A stretch of 64,000 nucleotides of DNA from Streptomyces erythrochromogenes (GCF_036170895.1 NZ_CP108036.1:4030001-4094000); one strand, 5' to 3'. Counted from the stretch's first letter, positions 1 to 11,021 are shown. The notes: generated by a model not told the origin, from the letters alone. A program made the numbers and translations.

Positions 1-139
1 TCGTCCTCACTTGATGGAATCCTCTCCCCCGCGTGTCAGACGATGGCTCATTCAGGCACGTCAATGCCACAGGGACGATGCATCATGTTCTTGCATGTTC
101 AGGACCCTGGGGGGTGGAGATTTGACGCGAAACGAGACA

Positions 140-1168
140 ATGGCGACACATCCCCACCCCGTCACGTCCATGTGCGCCGAGGGGACCCGGCTCTACGCGG
201 CTGCCCTGAGCACCGGCCGGATCGCCCGGGGAGAGATCCAGAACGCCCCCTGCCTGCTGGAACTCGCCCTTCTGCAGCCCGACCCGGATGACGCGAACCA
301 ACTCCGGCCGGTTCCCCCGTCCGTGGCTTTGGCGCAACGGCTCCATCCGATTGAACGCGAGATCCAGGACCGCCGACGCAGCGCTGTAGATCTCACCGAC
401 ACTTTCGAGCCTTTCCTGGCCATCAGCGCACAGAGTCCGGCCGACACCCATGCCATCACGGTGCTGGAGGGTTTCGAAAGGATCAACGCCGCACTGAACC
501 TCGCGACGGCCGAATGCCACACCGAGGTGCTGACGGTCCAGCCGGGCGGAGCGCGCCCCTCCGAGGCTCTCACACAAGCCCTGGAGCGCGACCAGCCGTT
601 GATCGACCGCGGGGTCAGCATACGGACCCTCTACCAGCACACCGCGCGGCACAGCCAGGGCACCCTCGCCTACGTGGACCGCATCTCCATGGGCAAGGTC
701 GAGATCCGCACGCTCGAAGAGCTGATAGAGCGCCTCATCATCTTCGACCGCACGGTGGCCTTCATCCCCGTGAGCGACGACCGGCGGGTCGCGCTGGAGC
801 TGCGCCACCCCGGCCTCGTCGACTACCTCATCAAGGTGTTCGAGCAGCTGTGGCACCGCGCCGTGCCCCTCACGGAGGAGGTGACGTACCGCAGCACCCC
901 CGGCGGCATCACCGGCGTGCAGCGCACCATCGCCCAGCTCCTCATCGAGGGGCACGTGGACGAGGCCATCGCCCGGCGCCTGGGCATGAACGTGCGGACC
1001 TGCCGCGCCCACATCGCCAAGCTCGCCACCACCCTCGGCAGCGGCAGCCGGGCCCAGCTCGGCTACCTCATCGCCCAGTCCGGCATCCTGGGCCGCCCCT
1101 CCGCCCCGCAGGAGTGCGAGGACGCCGATCCGGACCGGGACCCGCACCGGGACCCCGAAGACCTCTAG
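140..1168 (+). CDS. LuxR-type helix-turn-helix transcriptional regulator
   Basis: A 342-residue cytoplasmic protein with a LuxR/NarL-like DNA-binding helix-turn-helix at its C-terminus, around residues 270-325 (ARRLGMNVRTCRAHIAKL followed by SRAQLGYLIA). The long N-terminal part has no receiver domain and no Walker motif. It looks like the TrmB/phospholipase-like sensor arrangement seen in many Streptomyces orphan LuxR regulators, though that is inferred from overall pattern. The ATG at 140 is preferred over an in-frame ATG at 11 because alignment with the paralogue at 51951-52958 begins near residue 11 of this start (CAEGTRLYAAAL against CTEGLASYEAAV). Both proteins share the blocks QPGGxRPxE, YQHT, LAYV and FDR. 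The ligand and targets are unknown. A strong hairpin follows the stop. Confidence 0.8.
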   Translation: MATHPHPVTSMCAEGTRLYAAALSTGRIARGEIQNAPCLLELALLQPDPDDANQLRPVPPSVALAQRLHPIEREIQDRRRSAVDLTDTFEPFLAISAQSPADTHAITVLEGFERINAALNLATAECHTEVLTVQPGGARPSEALTQALERDQPLIDRGVSIRTLYQHTARHSQGTLAYVDRISMGKVEIRTLEELIERLIIFDRTVAFIPVSDDRRVALELRHPGLVDYLIKVFEQLWHRAVPLTEEVTYRSTPGGITGVQRTIAQLLIEGHVDEAIARRLGMNVRTCRAHIAKLATTLGSGSRAQLGYLIAQSGILGRPSAPQECEDADPDRDPHRDPEDL

Positions 1169-1185
1169 AAGGCCTCTGGAAAGCC

Positions 1186-1219
1186 TTCAGGCCCCGCCCC
1201 GGGAGGGGCGGGGCCTGAA
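1186..1219. terminator. Hairpin terminator between regulator and hspR
   Basis: Perfect 15-bp stem (TTCAGGCCCCGCCCC against its complement) with a 4-nt loop. It lies between two convergent genes, so it probably serves both strands. No U-tract, as is usual in Streptomyces. Confidence 0.8.
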
Positions 1220-1252
1220 AGGTGTGCTCCGGGAGCCCGGGCGACCTGCCGG

Positions 1253-1729
1253 TCAGTCCAGCGGCCGCTTGGGGCTGGGGCGCCAGACCACCAGGGCGCT
1301 GCCCGGCTGCGGCGGCTGGTACGGGACCAGGTCGCGCCGGTACGAGGCGTGCACCTGGGCCTCGCGGGCCCGCAGCGTTGCCGCCGCGCCGTCCACCGCG
1401 GCCGAGAGCTCGGCGACGCGCTGCTGGAGCGCGGCCACCTGGTTCTCCAGTTCGATGATCCGCTTGATGCCCGCCAGGTTGATGCCCTCGTCCTGGGACA
1501 GCGCCTGCACCGTGCGGAGCAGTTCGATGTCCCGGGCCGAGTAGCGCCGGCCGCGGCCGGCCGTACGGTCCGGGGAGACCAGGCCGAGACGGTCGTACTG
1601 GCGGAGGGTCTGCGGGTGCAGACCCGAGAGCTGGGCGGCCACCGAGATCACGTAGACCGGGGTCTCGTCGGTGAGTTGGTAGCCCCCGCCCAAGCGGGAG
1701 GACTGTCGTCGGCGGCCGTCCATGCTCAT
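1253..1729 (-). CDS. hspR: HspR, MerR-family heat-shock repressor
   Basis: A 158-residue MerR-family protein and last gene of the dnaK operon. HspR represses the operon by binding HAIR inverted repeats, with DnaK as co-repressor in Streptomyces (family knowledge). The sequence shows VYVISVAAQLSGLHPQTLRQYDR (broken here by eye into VYVISVAAQL and SGLHPQTLRQYDR), the winged helix-turn-helix at residues about 24-50. SPDRTAGRGRRYSARDIELL follows, then a leucine-rich coiled coil (residues about 95-120) for dimerisation. The start ATG at 1729 overlaps the dnaJ stop by 4 nt, so translation is probably coupled. HAIR sites are visible upstream of dnaK, consistent with autoregulation. Confidence 0.95.
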   Translation of the reverse strand: MSMDGRRRQSSRLGGGYQLTDETPVYVISVAAQLSGLHPQTLRQYDRLGLVSPDRTAGRGRRYSARDIELLRTVQALSQDEGINLAGIKRIIELENQVAALQQRVAELSAAVDGAAATLRAREAQVHASYRRDLVPYQPPQPGSALVVWRPSPKRPLD

Positions 1730-2904
1730 GCTCCCTTCGCGGACTCGAACAGCGCGGAGCGCGGGTCCTCGGACTCCGTCGCCTCGCGGTACATCTCCAG
1801 CGCCTCGCGGGCCTTGTCCGACAGCTCGGTCGGAACCGCCACTTCCACGGTGACCAGAAGGTCCCCGCGGGTGCCGTCCTTGCGGACCGCCCCCTTGCCG
1901 CGGGCCCGCATCGTACGCCCGTTCGGGGTGCCCGGGGGCAGTTTCAGCGTCACCGACGGGCCGTTCAGGGTCGGGACCTTGATGTCGGCGCCCAGCGCCG
2001 CCTCCGCGAACGTCACCGGGACGGTCACCGTGAGGTTGTCGTCCTTGCGGCCGAACACCGGGTGGGTACCGACGTGCACGACCACGTAGAGGTCGCCGGC
2101 CGGACCGCCGCGCTCGCCGGGAGCGCCCTTGCCGCGCAGCCGGATCCGCTGGCCGTCGGAGACGCCCGCCGGGATCCGGACCTGCATGGTGCGCGAGCTG
2201 CGGGCACGGCCGCTGCCCTTGCAGACGTCGCAGGGGGTCTCCGCGATCAGGCCGCGGCCCTTGCAGTCCGCGCAGGGGTCGGTCAGCGAGAAGCCCCCGC
2301 CGCTGCCCCGCGAGACCTGGCCGGTGCCGACGCAGGTCGGGCACACCCGGGGCGTGCCGTTCTTGTCGCCGGTGCCCGAACAGGCCTTGCAGGGCGCCTG
2401 CGAGGACATCCGGAGCGGGACCGTGGCCCCGTCCACCGCCTCCGTGAAGGAGAGGGTGACCTCCGACTCGACGTCCTGGCCGCGGCGCGGCTGGGTGCGG
2501 GTGCCCGCACCCGGGCCGGCGCCGCGGTTGAAGAGGCCGCCGAAGACATCGCCCAGGCCGCCGCCGAAGCCGCCGGCCTGACCGCCCTGCTGGGTGCCGC
2601 CGAAGAGGTCGCCCAGGTCGAAGTTGAACGAACCGCCGCCGCCCGGCCCGGGGCGGAAGCCGCCGTTGCCGAACAGGGCGCGCGCCTCGTCGTACTCCTT
2701 GCGCTTCTTGGCGTCCCCGAGGATGTCGTTCGCCTCGGAGATCTCCTTGAAGCGCTCCTCGGCGGCGGCGTCGCCCTTGTTGGCGTCCGGGTGGAACTCG
2801 CGCGCGAGCTTCCGGTACGCCTTCTTGATCTCGGCCTCGGTGGCGTCCTTCGGGACACCGAGGACCTTGTAGTAGTCCTTCTCGACGAAGTCCTTCGTGC
2901 TCAT
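1726..2904 (-). CDS. dnaJ: DnaJ co-chaperone
   Basis: A 392-residue type I Hsp40 that stimulates the DnaK ATPase and delivers unfolded substrates. Domains in order: J domain with YYKVLGVPKDATEAEIKKAY and the HPD tripeptide near residue 38; a Gly/Phe-rich linker (about 80-140); a zinc-finger region with four CxxCxGxG repeats (CKACSGTG, CPTCVGTG, CADCKGRG, CDVCKGSG, the third ending GRG); then the C-terminal beta-sandwich peptide-binding domains. It lies 39 nt after grpE and overlaps hspR by 4 nt. This is the operon-encoded DnaJ; Streptomyces usually has a second copy elsewhere. Confidence 0.97.
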   Translation of the reverse strand: MSTKDFVEKDYYKVLGVPKDATEAEIKKAYRKLAREFHPDANKGDAAAEERFKEISEANDILGDAKKRKEYDEARALFGNGGFRPGPGGGGSFNFDLGDLFGGTQQGGQAGGFGGGLGDVFGGLFNRGAGPGAGTRTQPRRGQDVESEVTLSFTEAVDGATVPLRMSSQAPCKACSGTGDKNGTPRVCPTCVGTGQVSRGSGGGFSLTDPCADCKGRGLIAETPCDVCKGSGRARSSRTMQVRIPAGVSDGQRIRLRGKGAPGERGGPAGDLYVVVHVGTHPVFGRKDDNLTVTVPVTFAEAALGADIKVPTLNGPSVTLKLPPGTPNGRTMRARGKGAVRKDGTRGDLLVTVEVAVPTELSDKAREALEMYREATESEDPRSALFESAKGA

Positions 2905-2943
2905 CCTCGGTGTCCCTCCTCCCGTGCCTCTACGTGAACTGCG

Positions 2944-3602
2944 TCAGCCCTTGTCGGCTGCATCCGTGTCCTCGCCGGACGGCTTGTCGCCCTCCGCGGA
3001 CTCGGACTTGGGGGCCGCGCCCGGCTGGGGCTCGGCCACCGCGACCCGTGCGGGACGGATCGTACGCTCGCCGATCCGGTAGCCCGGCTGCAGGATCGCC
3101 ACACAGGTCGTCTCCGTGACGTCCGGCGCGTACGAGTGCATCAGGGCCTCGTGGACCGTCGGGTCGAAGGGCTCGCCCTCCTTGCCGAACTGCTGCAGGC
3201 CCATCTTGGCGGCGACCGTCTCCAGCGATTCGGCCACCGACTTGAAGCCGCCGACCAGCTCGCCGTGCTCCCGCGCCCGGCCGATGTCGTCGAGCGTCGG
3301 CAGGAGCTCCGTCAGGAGGGACGCGACCGCGATCTCCTTGACGGTGATCCGGTCCCGCTCCACCCGGCGGCGGTAGTTCTGGTACTCCGCCTGCAGCCGC
3401 TGGAGGTCCGCGGTGCGCTCGCCGAGCGCGGTACGGGCCTGGTCCAGCTGCGCCAGCAGGGCCACATCCTGTGCGCTGTCCCCGGCCGGGGCCGCCCCCT
3501 CCGCCGTGTCGGCGGAGTCGGCGGCCTTCGGCCCGGCGTCGTCCTGAGCGGCGTCGGCGGGGACTTCGGGCTCCTCGTCGAAGCCCGGGGTCTCCTCCGA
3601 CA

Positions 3603-3603
<1 letters not shown>
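2944..3603 (-). CDS. grpE: GrpE nucleotide exchange factor
   Basis: A 219-residue GrpE that releases ADP from DnaK. An acidic, disordered N-terminus (residues 1-60) is followed by a long alpha-helix (about 70-110; LQRLQAEYQNYRRRVERDR), which forms the dimer coiled coil. The C-terminal beta domain contains GLQQFGKEGEPFDPTVHEAL and the conserved VAILQPGYRIGERTIRPARV (residues about 165-185). An additional low-complexity tail follows. Its ATG overlaps the dnaK stop by one base (TGATG), so the two genes are translationally coupled. Confidence 0.97.
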
Positions 3604-5540
<1,937 letters not shown>

Positions 5541-5642
5541 TTAGCTGCCGCTTACGCGCAACCTTGCGGCGGGGCGGCCGAACGGGGCACCCCGGCCGCG
5601 CGCCACCGCACCGCGGACGGGGCCGTGCGGCAGCGTGCTGGC

Positions 5643-6173
5643 ATGCCCCTCACACTCACCGCCCCCCGGCTGCGGGTACCCGCAGCCCCGCCGGCCAAGC
5701 GGGTGCTCGACCTCGTCGGGGCGGTGATCCTGCTCGCCGCGCTCGGCCTGCCGCTCGCGGCCGTCACCGCGCTGCTGTACGCGATCCGGGGCGGGCGGCC
5801 CTTCGCACGGCAGCCCGCGGCCGGCCTGGGCGGGCGGCCCTTCCGGACCTGGCGCTTCGACACGGCCGGCCCGGGGCGGACGGGCGCACTCCTGGAGCGC
5901 TGCGCGCTCGACGGGCTCCCCCAGCTGCTGAACGTGGTCCGCGGCGAGATGTCGCTGGTCGGCCCGCGCCCGGAGGCCCGTACCGACCTCCCGGACCGGC
6001 TGCTCGTACGTCCCGGAATGACCGGGTTGTGGCAGGTGAGCGCACGCTCCGACCTACCCTGGGAGGAGATGGCGCTGCTCGACCGGCATTATGTGGAGAA
6101 CCACTGGCTCGGGATGGACCTGGCGATCCTCGCCCAGACCCCGCGGGCGGCCTACCGACAAAGGCTCGCCTGA
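5643..6173 (+). CDS. Bacterial sugar transferase (WcaJ/RfbP C-terminal type)
   Basis: A 176-residue membrane-anchored phosphoglycosyl transferase that would move a sugar-1-phosphate from a nucleotide sugar to undecaprenyl phosphate. One hydrophobic helix (residues about 20-45) precedes the catalytic domain. Diagnostic motifs are DGLPQLLNVVRGEMSLVGPR and the C-terminal PGMTGLWQVSARSDLPWEEM then LDRHYVENHWLGMDLAILAQ. It is shorter than typical family members because the region between membrane helix and active site is compressed, and the usual catalytic Asp-Glu pair is not obvious around residues 65-85. Activity is therefore uncertain. It diverges from dnaK and stands alone, so its substrate cannot be guessed. 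Confidence 0.8.
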   Translation: MPLTLTAPRLRVPAAPPAKRVLDLVGAVILLAALGLPLAAVTALLYAIRGGRPFARQPAAGLGGRPFRTWRFDTAGPGRTGALLERCALDGLPQLLNVVRGEMSLVGPRPEARTDLPDRLLVRPGMTGLWQVSARSDLPWEEMALLDRHYVENHWLGMDLAILAQTPRAAYRQRLA

Positions 6174-6234
6174 GCGACACAGATCACCGCACGCTCAGCT
6201 ACATTGCGGCGTCGGGAATGGGTAACCTCAAGCC

Positions 6235-6264
6235 TTGACTTCATAAGTTACCGCTTAGTAAGTG
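6235..6264 (+). promoter_or_regulatory. Putative promoter with TTAC-N6-GTAA dyad
   Basis: A -35-like TTGACT at 6235 and a TAAGTG at 6259 (18-nt spacer) flank an imperfect dyad, TTACCGCTTAGTAA (6248-6261). A larger pair of arms, GGTAAC at 6221 and GTTACC at 6247, overlaps it. The dyad sits 22 nt upstream of the iron-sulfur oxidoreductase start, where a TetR-type repressor of fatty-acid oxidation could bind. The regulator is not identified. Confidence 0.4.
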
Positions 6265-6283
6265 CCGCCCGAGGAGCCCTCCC

Positions 6284-8920
6284 ATGCAACTCGCCGCGAT
6301 CATCGTGTCGCTGGTCCTGACGGTGGTCGGCGTCGCGCTGCTCGCACGAGCCGTGGCGCAGATCTACCGCTTCGTGAAGATCGGTCAGCCCGTACCGGCC
6401 GGCAGCCGCACGGACGACCCGAAGGCCCGAACGCTGACCCTCGTCCGGGAGTTCCTCGGCCACAGCCGGATGAACCGCTGGGGCATCGTCGGCTTCGCGC
6501 ACTGGTTCGTCGCGATCGGCTTCCTGACGCTCCCGCCGACCCTGGCGCAGGCCTACGGCCAGCTCTTCCAGGCCGACTGGACGCTTCCGGTCCTGGGCGG
6601 CTTCCTGCCGTTCGAGCTGTACATCGAGTTCATCGGCCTGATGACCGTCCTCGGCATCCTGGTGCTGATCGCGATCCGCCTGCTCAGCCTGCCCTCGCGG
6701 GCCGGCCGCAAGTCGCGCTTCGCCGGCTCGAAGGCCTGGCAGGCGTACTTCGTCGAGTACATCATCCTGACCATCGGCCTCGCGATCCTGTGCCTGCGCG
6801 GCCTCGAGGGCGCCATCCACCACGTGGACGGCTGGGAGCCGGCGTACTTCATCTCGTACCCGCTGGTCATGGCCTTCGAGGGGCTGTCGCCGAGCGCGCT
6901 GCAGAACGCCATCTACTTCACCGCGATGATCAAGATCGGCACCTCGCTGATCTGGATGATCGTGGTCTCCCTGAACACCAACATGGGTGTCGCGTGGCAC
7001 CGCTTCCTCGGCTTCCCGAACATCTGGTTCAAGCGGAACGCCGACGGCGCGACCGCGCTGGGCGCGCTCCAGCCGATGACCAGCGGCGGCAAGCAGATCG
7101 ACTTCGAGGACCCGGGTGAGGACGACGTCTTCGGCGTCTCGCAGGTGGAGCAGTTCTCCTGGAAGGGCATCCTCGACTTCTCCACGTGCACCGAGTGCGG
7201 CCGCTGCCAGTCGCAGTGCCCCGCCTGGAACACGGGCAAGCCGCTGTCCCCGAAGCTGCTGATCATGTCGCTGCGCGACCACGCGCACGCCAAGGCCCCG
7301 TACCTGCTGGCCGGCGGCGGCAAGACGATGGAGGGCGAGGAGAAGGCGTCGGCCGAGCAGCTGGCCGGTGTGCCGGCGACCGCGCTCGCCGAGGCCGAGC
7401 GCCCGCTGATCGGCACCGCCGAGGAGAACGGCGTCATCGACCCGGACGTGCTGTGGTCCTGCACGACCTGCGGTGCGTGCGTGGAGCAGTGCCCGGTCGA
7501 CATCGAGCACATCGACCACATCGTCGACATGCGCCGCTACCAGGTGATGATCGAGTCCGCGTTCCCGTCCGAGGCGGGCACGATGCTCAAGAACCTGGAG
7601 AAGAAGGGCAACCCCTGGGGCCTGGCGAAGAAGCAGCGCGTCGAGTGGACCAAGGAGGTGGACTTCGAGGTCCCGATCATCGGCAAGGACGCGGAGGACC
7701 TCTCCGAGTTCGACTACCTCTACTGGGTCGGCTGCGCCGGCGCCCTGGAGGACCGGGCCAAGAAGACCACGAAGGCCTTCGCGGAGCTGCTGAACATCGC
7801 GGGCGTCAAGTTCGCGATCATGGGCGGCGACGAGAAGTGCACCGGTGACTCGCCGCGCCGCCTGGGCAACGAGCCGCTGTTCCAGCAGCTGGGCCAGGAG
7901 AACGTGGCCATGCTGAACATGGCGTTCGGCGAGGACGACGACGACCCGTCGACGAAGAAGCCGAAGTCGGCGAAGCGGATCGTCTCCACCTGCCCGCACT
8001 GCTTCAACACCATCGCGAACGAGTACCCGCAGCTGGGCGGCGAGTACGAGGTCATCCACCACACGCAGCTGCTCCAGCACCTGATCGACGAGGGCCGGCT
8101 GACGCCGGTGACGCCGGTCGACGGTCTGATCACGTACCACGACCCGTGCTACCTGGGCCGGCACAACAAGGTCTACACGCCGCCGCGCGAGATCATGTCG
8201 GCCGTTCCGGGCCTGCGCCAGCAGGAGATGCACCGCCACAAGGAGCGGGGCTTCTGCTGCGGCGCCGGTGGCGCGCGGATGTGGATGGAGGAGCGGATCG
8301 GCAAGCGCATCAACAACGAGCGCGTCGACGAGGCCCTGTCCCTGAACCCCGACATCGTCTCCACAGCCTGCCCGTTCTGCCTGGTCATGCTGACCGACTC
8401 GGTCAACGGCAAGAAGAACGAGGGCAAGGCGAAGGAGTCCGTCCAGGTCGTGGACGTGGCCCAGCTGCTGCTGGAGTCGGTCAAGGCCCCGGGGCCGACC
8501 GAGGAGGAACTGGCCGCCCTGGCGGCGGAGGCCGAGGCGGAGGCCGCCGCGGCAGCCGCTGCGGCGGAGGCGGAAGCGGCGGCCAAGGCGAAGGCTGCCG
8601 AGGAGGCCAAGGCGAAGGCCGAGGCGGAAGCGGAGGCCAAGGCCAAGGCGGAAGCCGAGGCGAAGGCCAAGGCGGAAGCAGAAGCCGCGGCCAAGGCGGA
8701 GGCGGAGGCGGAGGCTGCGGAGGCGGACGCCGCCGAGGCCGGGGTCGAGGTCGAGGCCAAGGCCGATGGGACCGGAGCGAAGGCCGAGGAGGCCGAAGCC
8801 GCGGAAGCGGAAGCGGAAGCGGAAGCGGACGCCGAGCCGGAGCCGGAGCCGGAGAAGGAAGCCGACGCCAAGGACGAGACCGAGGGCGCGGCCGAGCCGA
8901 AGGCCGAGGACGCCAAGTAG
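6284..8920 (+). CDS. Membrane iron-sulfur oxidoreductase, EtfD-like (heterodisulfide reductase family)
   Basis: An 878-residue protein that probably passes electrons from electron-transfer flavoprotein to the quinone pool, by analogy with mycobacterial EtfD. The first ~240 residues hold about five membrane helices resembling the NarI gamma subunit. Two ferredoxin-type motifs follow: CTECGRCQSQCP (about residue 304) and CTTCGACVEQCP (about 393). Two CCG (cysteine-rich) domains come next, with WVGCAG, STCPHCFN, YHDPCYLGRH, GFCCGAGGARMW and STACPFCLVM. From about residue 735 the protein ends in a ~140-residue tail almost entirely of Ala, Glu, Lys and Asp, probably a helical or disordered appendage. 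The ATG at 6284 has GAGGAG 7 nt upstream and begins with a signal-anchor helix. It stands alone, with a strong hairpin after it. Confidence 0.88.
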   Translation: MQLAAIIVSLVLTVVGVALLARAVAQIYRFVKIGQPVPAGSRTDDPKARTLTLVREFLGHSRMNRWGIVGFAHWFVAIGFLTLPPTLAQAYGQLFQADWTLPVLGGFLPFELYIEFIGLMTVLGILVLIAIRLLSLPSRAGRKSRFAGSKAWQAYFVEYIILTIGLAILCLRGLEGAIHHVDGWEPAYFISYPLVMAFEGLSPSALQNAIYFTAMIKIGTSLIWMIVVSLNTNMGVAWHRFLGFPNIWFKRNADGATALGALQPMTSGGKQIDFEDPGEDDVFGVSQVEQFSWKGILDFSTCTECGRCQSQCPAWNTGKPLSPKLLIMSLRDHAHAKAPYLLAGGGKTMEGEEKASAEQLAGVPATALAEAERPLIGTAEENGVIDPDVLWSCTTCGACVEQCPVDIEHIDHIVDMRRYQVMIESAFPSEAGTMLKNLEKKGNPWGLAKKQRVEWTKEVDFEVPIIGKDAEDLSEFDYLYWVGCAGALEDRAKKTTKAFAELLNIAGVKFAIMGGDEKCTGDSPRRLGNEPLFQQLGQENVAMLNMAFGEDDDDPSTKKPKSAKRIVSTCPHCFNTIANEYPQLGGEYEVIHHTQLLQHLIDEGRLTPVTPVDGLITYHDPCYLGRHNKVYTPPREIMSAVPGLRQQEMHRHKERGFCCGAGGARMWMEERIGKRINNERVDEALSLNPDIVSTACPFCLVMLTDSVNGKKNEGKAKESVQVVDVAQLLLESVKAPGPTEEELAALAAEAEAEAAAAAAAAEAEAAAKAKAAEEAKAKAEAEAEAKAKAEAEAKAKAEAEAAAKAEAEAEAAEADAAEAGVEVEAKADGTGAKAEEAEAAEAEAEAEADAEPEPEPEKEADAKDETEGAAEPKAEDAK

Positions 8921-8950
8921 GCGCCTGGGCAGTCAGCCAGTCAGGAAACA

Positions 8951-8994
8951 CGCCGGAACGGCCGGTCCCCGAGCGGGGGCCGGCCGTTCCGGCG
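8951..8994. terminator. Bidirectional hairpin terminator
   Basis: Perfect 20-bp inverted repeat, starting CGCCGGAACGGCCGG, with a short loop between two convergent genes and followed by TTT on the plus strand. Confidence 0.9.
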
Positions 8995-9001
8995 TTTCCG
9001 G

Positions 9002-9832
9002 TCAGCCCTGGGCCGGCACCACGGCGAAGCCCAGCCCGGCCGGACCCGACGCGGCCGTGCCGCCGCTGCTCGGGACGACCCGGACGTGGTCCTCCTTCGA
9101 CTTCGGCACGTCGACCGTGAACCTCTCGATCAGCCTGCCGTCGAAGTCGTACACCCAGCTGTTCCCGCCGCCCTTGCCCTCGATGACGACGAACTTCACG
9201 CGCTTGCCGTCCCGCACGAGCTTGTAGGTCCAGCCGTCGGTCTGCGCACTCGGACGCTCCAGGTCGACGGTGCCGAGGACGTGGCCGTTCGGCATGGAGA
9301 TCACGACGTACTTGCCGCGCGGACCGTCCACCAGCTTGGCGATCCGCCCGTCCGGCACGGCGACCCGCACCGAGCTCTCCACCGTGACGTGCTTCTTCAC
9401 CTCAGGCGTCGGCTTGGGCTTCGGCGCCCCGTCGAGCCACGACGTCACGGTGCCGTTCGGCTGGAGCACGACGTGCAGGCCGTTGCTCTGCCCGTACGAC
9501 GCGGCCCCGCCCCGGCTGACCAGGGTGTCCAGCTTGGTGGAGCCCGCGAGGACGTCGGCCTCGAAGTGGCTCTTGCCGATCTTGTAGACCTTGGCGACGG
9601 AACCGTCCGCCAGCTTCACGGCGGTGACGAAGGCACGGACATGAGGCGCCGGCCCGTGCTTCGCGTCCACCCAGGGCTTGACCGCCGGCTGCTCGATGCC
9701 GGGCAGCACCTCCGGCTCGGGCACGGCCGGGGAGGAGTCCGCGAAGGCGGACCCGACCGGGAGGGCCAGGACGGTGGCCGCGCCTGCGACGACGGCGGCG
9801 GTACGGAAGGTGGTGCGGCGGGTGCTGCGCAT
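9002..9832 (-). CDS. Secreted protein of unknown function
   Basis: A 276-residue predicted exported protein. Residues 1-31 form a signal peptide: RSTRRTT, a hydrophobic core VVAGAATVLALPVG, then a SAFA cleavage site. The mature part is rich in short beta-like segments and contains two similar stretches (VTSWLDGAPKPKP and SWVYDFDGRLIER), suggesting a repeated beta-propeller-like or TolB-like fold; this is only an impression. No catalytic motif is visible. The ATG at 9832 is chosen because it places the signal peptide at the N-terminus; an upstream in-frame ATG adds a polar stretch. Convergent with the preceding gene. Confidence 0.7.
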   Translation of the reverse strand: MRSTRRTTFRTAAVVAGAATVLALPVGSAFADSSPAVPEPEVLPGIEQPAVKPWVDAKHGPAPHVRAFVTAVKLADGSVAKVYKIGKSHFEADVLAGSTKLDTLVSRGGAASYGQSNGLHVVLQPNGTVTSWLDGAPKPKPTPEVKKHVTVESSVRVAVPDGRIAKLVDGPRGKYVVISMPNGHVLGTVDLERPSAQTDGWTYKLVRDGKRVKFVVIEGKGGGNSWVYDFDGRLIERFTVDVPKSKEDHVRVVPSSGGTAASGPAGLGFAVVPAQG

Positions 9833-10109
9833 GATGGGACTCTTCCTCGTGCTCGTTCGTTCTCGTTCGTCCTGCGTGGAGGCGACGGACACGAAGCTAC
9901 GGGCCCGATATGTGGGTATCCCATAGAGAACGTAACGAAGAGCCGCAGAACGCTACGCAAGCATGTAAACCGGACAGGCCGCGACGGTGATCCAGAGGTG
10001 GGGACAACCCCCCGGGGAACCCCTAGGGGATGTCACAGGTCAGCCGCAAAGGGTGCTTGTTCCGGCTGCCCGGCCACCGACGCCCGCCGGACCAGGTACG
10101 TTCGATCAC

Positions 10110-11021
10110 GTGGCTGGATTCAGGATCGGACGCGGCCGTAACGACAACCGCCGTCCGCAACAACCCCCGCAGCAGCAGCAGTCGTACGGTCAGCAGCAAC
10201 CGCCGCCGTACGGCCAGCCGCCCTACCCTCCCGTCGGCGGCCCGCCACCGCAGCAGCAGTGGCCGCAGCCGAACGCCGGGGGCCACGGCGAGCCGGAGTA
10301 CTTCGACCCGTACGGGCAGCAGCACCCGCACGCACAGCAGCCCCCGTACGGCCACGGAGGCGGCGGCGGCAACTACACGAACGACAACCCCGGGCACACG
10401 CAGGTCTTCGCCGTCGGCGAGGACCCGTACAACCAGGGCGCGACCTACCAGGCGGGCGCTGCCGCGGCGGCGCCCTCCGGGCCGCGGCTGCCGTGGAAGG
10501 AACTGCTCCGCGGCATCGTGACGCGGCCCGGCCAGACCTTCCTCCAGATGCGCGACTACCCCGTCTGGGGTCCGGCGCTGATCGTGACCTTCCTCTACGG
10601 CCTCCTCGCGGTCTTCGGCCTCGACGACGCCCGCAAGGACGTGATCAACGCGACGCTGTCGCAGGCCGTCCCGATCGTGCTGTCCGCCGGCGTGGCCTTC
10701 GTCATCTGCGGTCTGCTCCTGGGCGCGGTCACGCACACCCTGGCCCGCCAGATGGGCGGCGACGGCAGCTGGCAGCCCACCGTGGGCCTGTCGATGCTGG
10801 TCATGTCCATCACGGACGCCCCGCGCCTGCTCTTCGCGGTGTTCCTCGGCGGCGACAACATGATCGTCCAGGTGCTGGGCTGGGCCACCTGGGTCGCCGC
10901 GGGCGCGCTCTTCACCTCGCTGGTCAGCAAGTCGCACGACCTGCCGTGGCCGAAGGCGCTGGGCGCCTCCGCGATCCAGCTGATCGCCCTGCTGTCGATC
11001 ATCAAGCTGGGCACCATCTAG
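10110..11021 (+). CDS. Yip1-family membrane protein
   Basis: A 303-residue integral membrane protein. The N-terminal ~125 residues are low complexity, rich in Pro, Gln, Gly and Tyr (PYGQPPYPPVGG type) and probably cytosolic and disordered. A conserved entry helix, LLRGIVTRPGQTFLQMRDYP, follows. Five hydrophobic helices (starting ALIVTFLYGLLAVFGL and ending AIQLIALLSIIKLGTI) then match the Yip1/YIF1-like domain common in actinobacteria. The start is taken as GTG at 10110 (MAGFRIGRGRND), which removes a Pro/Arg-rich extension. Function unknown; a role in membrane trafficking or transport is only by analogy. A terminator hairpin follows. Confidence 0.75.
   Translation: MAGFRIGRGRNDNRRPQQPPQQQQSYGQQQPPPYGQPPYPPVGGPPPQQQWPQPNAGGHGEPEYFDPYGQQHPHAQQPPYGHGGGGGNYTNDNPGHTQVFAVGEDPYNQGATYQAGAAAAAPSGPRLPWKELLRGIVTRPGQTFLQMRDYPVWGPALIVTFLYGLLAVFGLDDARKDVINATLSQAVPIVLSAGVAFVICGLLLGAVTHTLARQMGGDGSWQPTVGLSMLVMSITDAPRLLFAVFLGGDNMIVQVLGWATWVAAGALFTSLVSKSHDLPWPKALGASAIQLIALLSIIKLGTI

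Noticed and set aside
1..139. Possible divergent gene start (GTG near position 8 with AGAGGA upstream)
   Set aside because: Only two or three codons are inside the window, too little to support a feature.
6248..8239. 663-codon minus-strand frame opposite the EtfD-like gene
   Set aside because: Arg/Leu/His-rich shadow; the plus-strand protein has clear iron-sulfur motifs.
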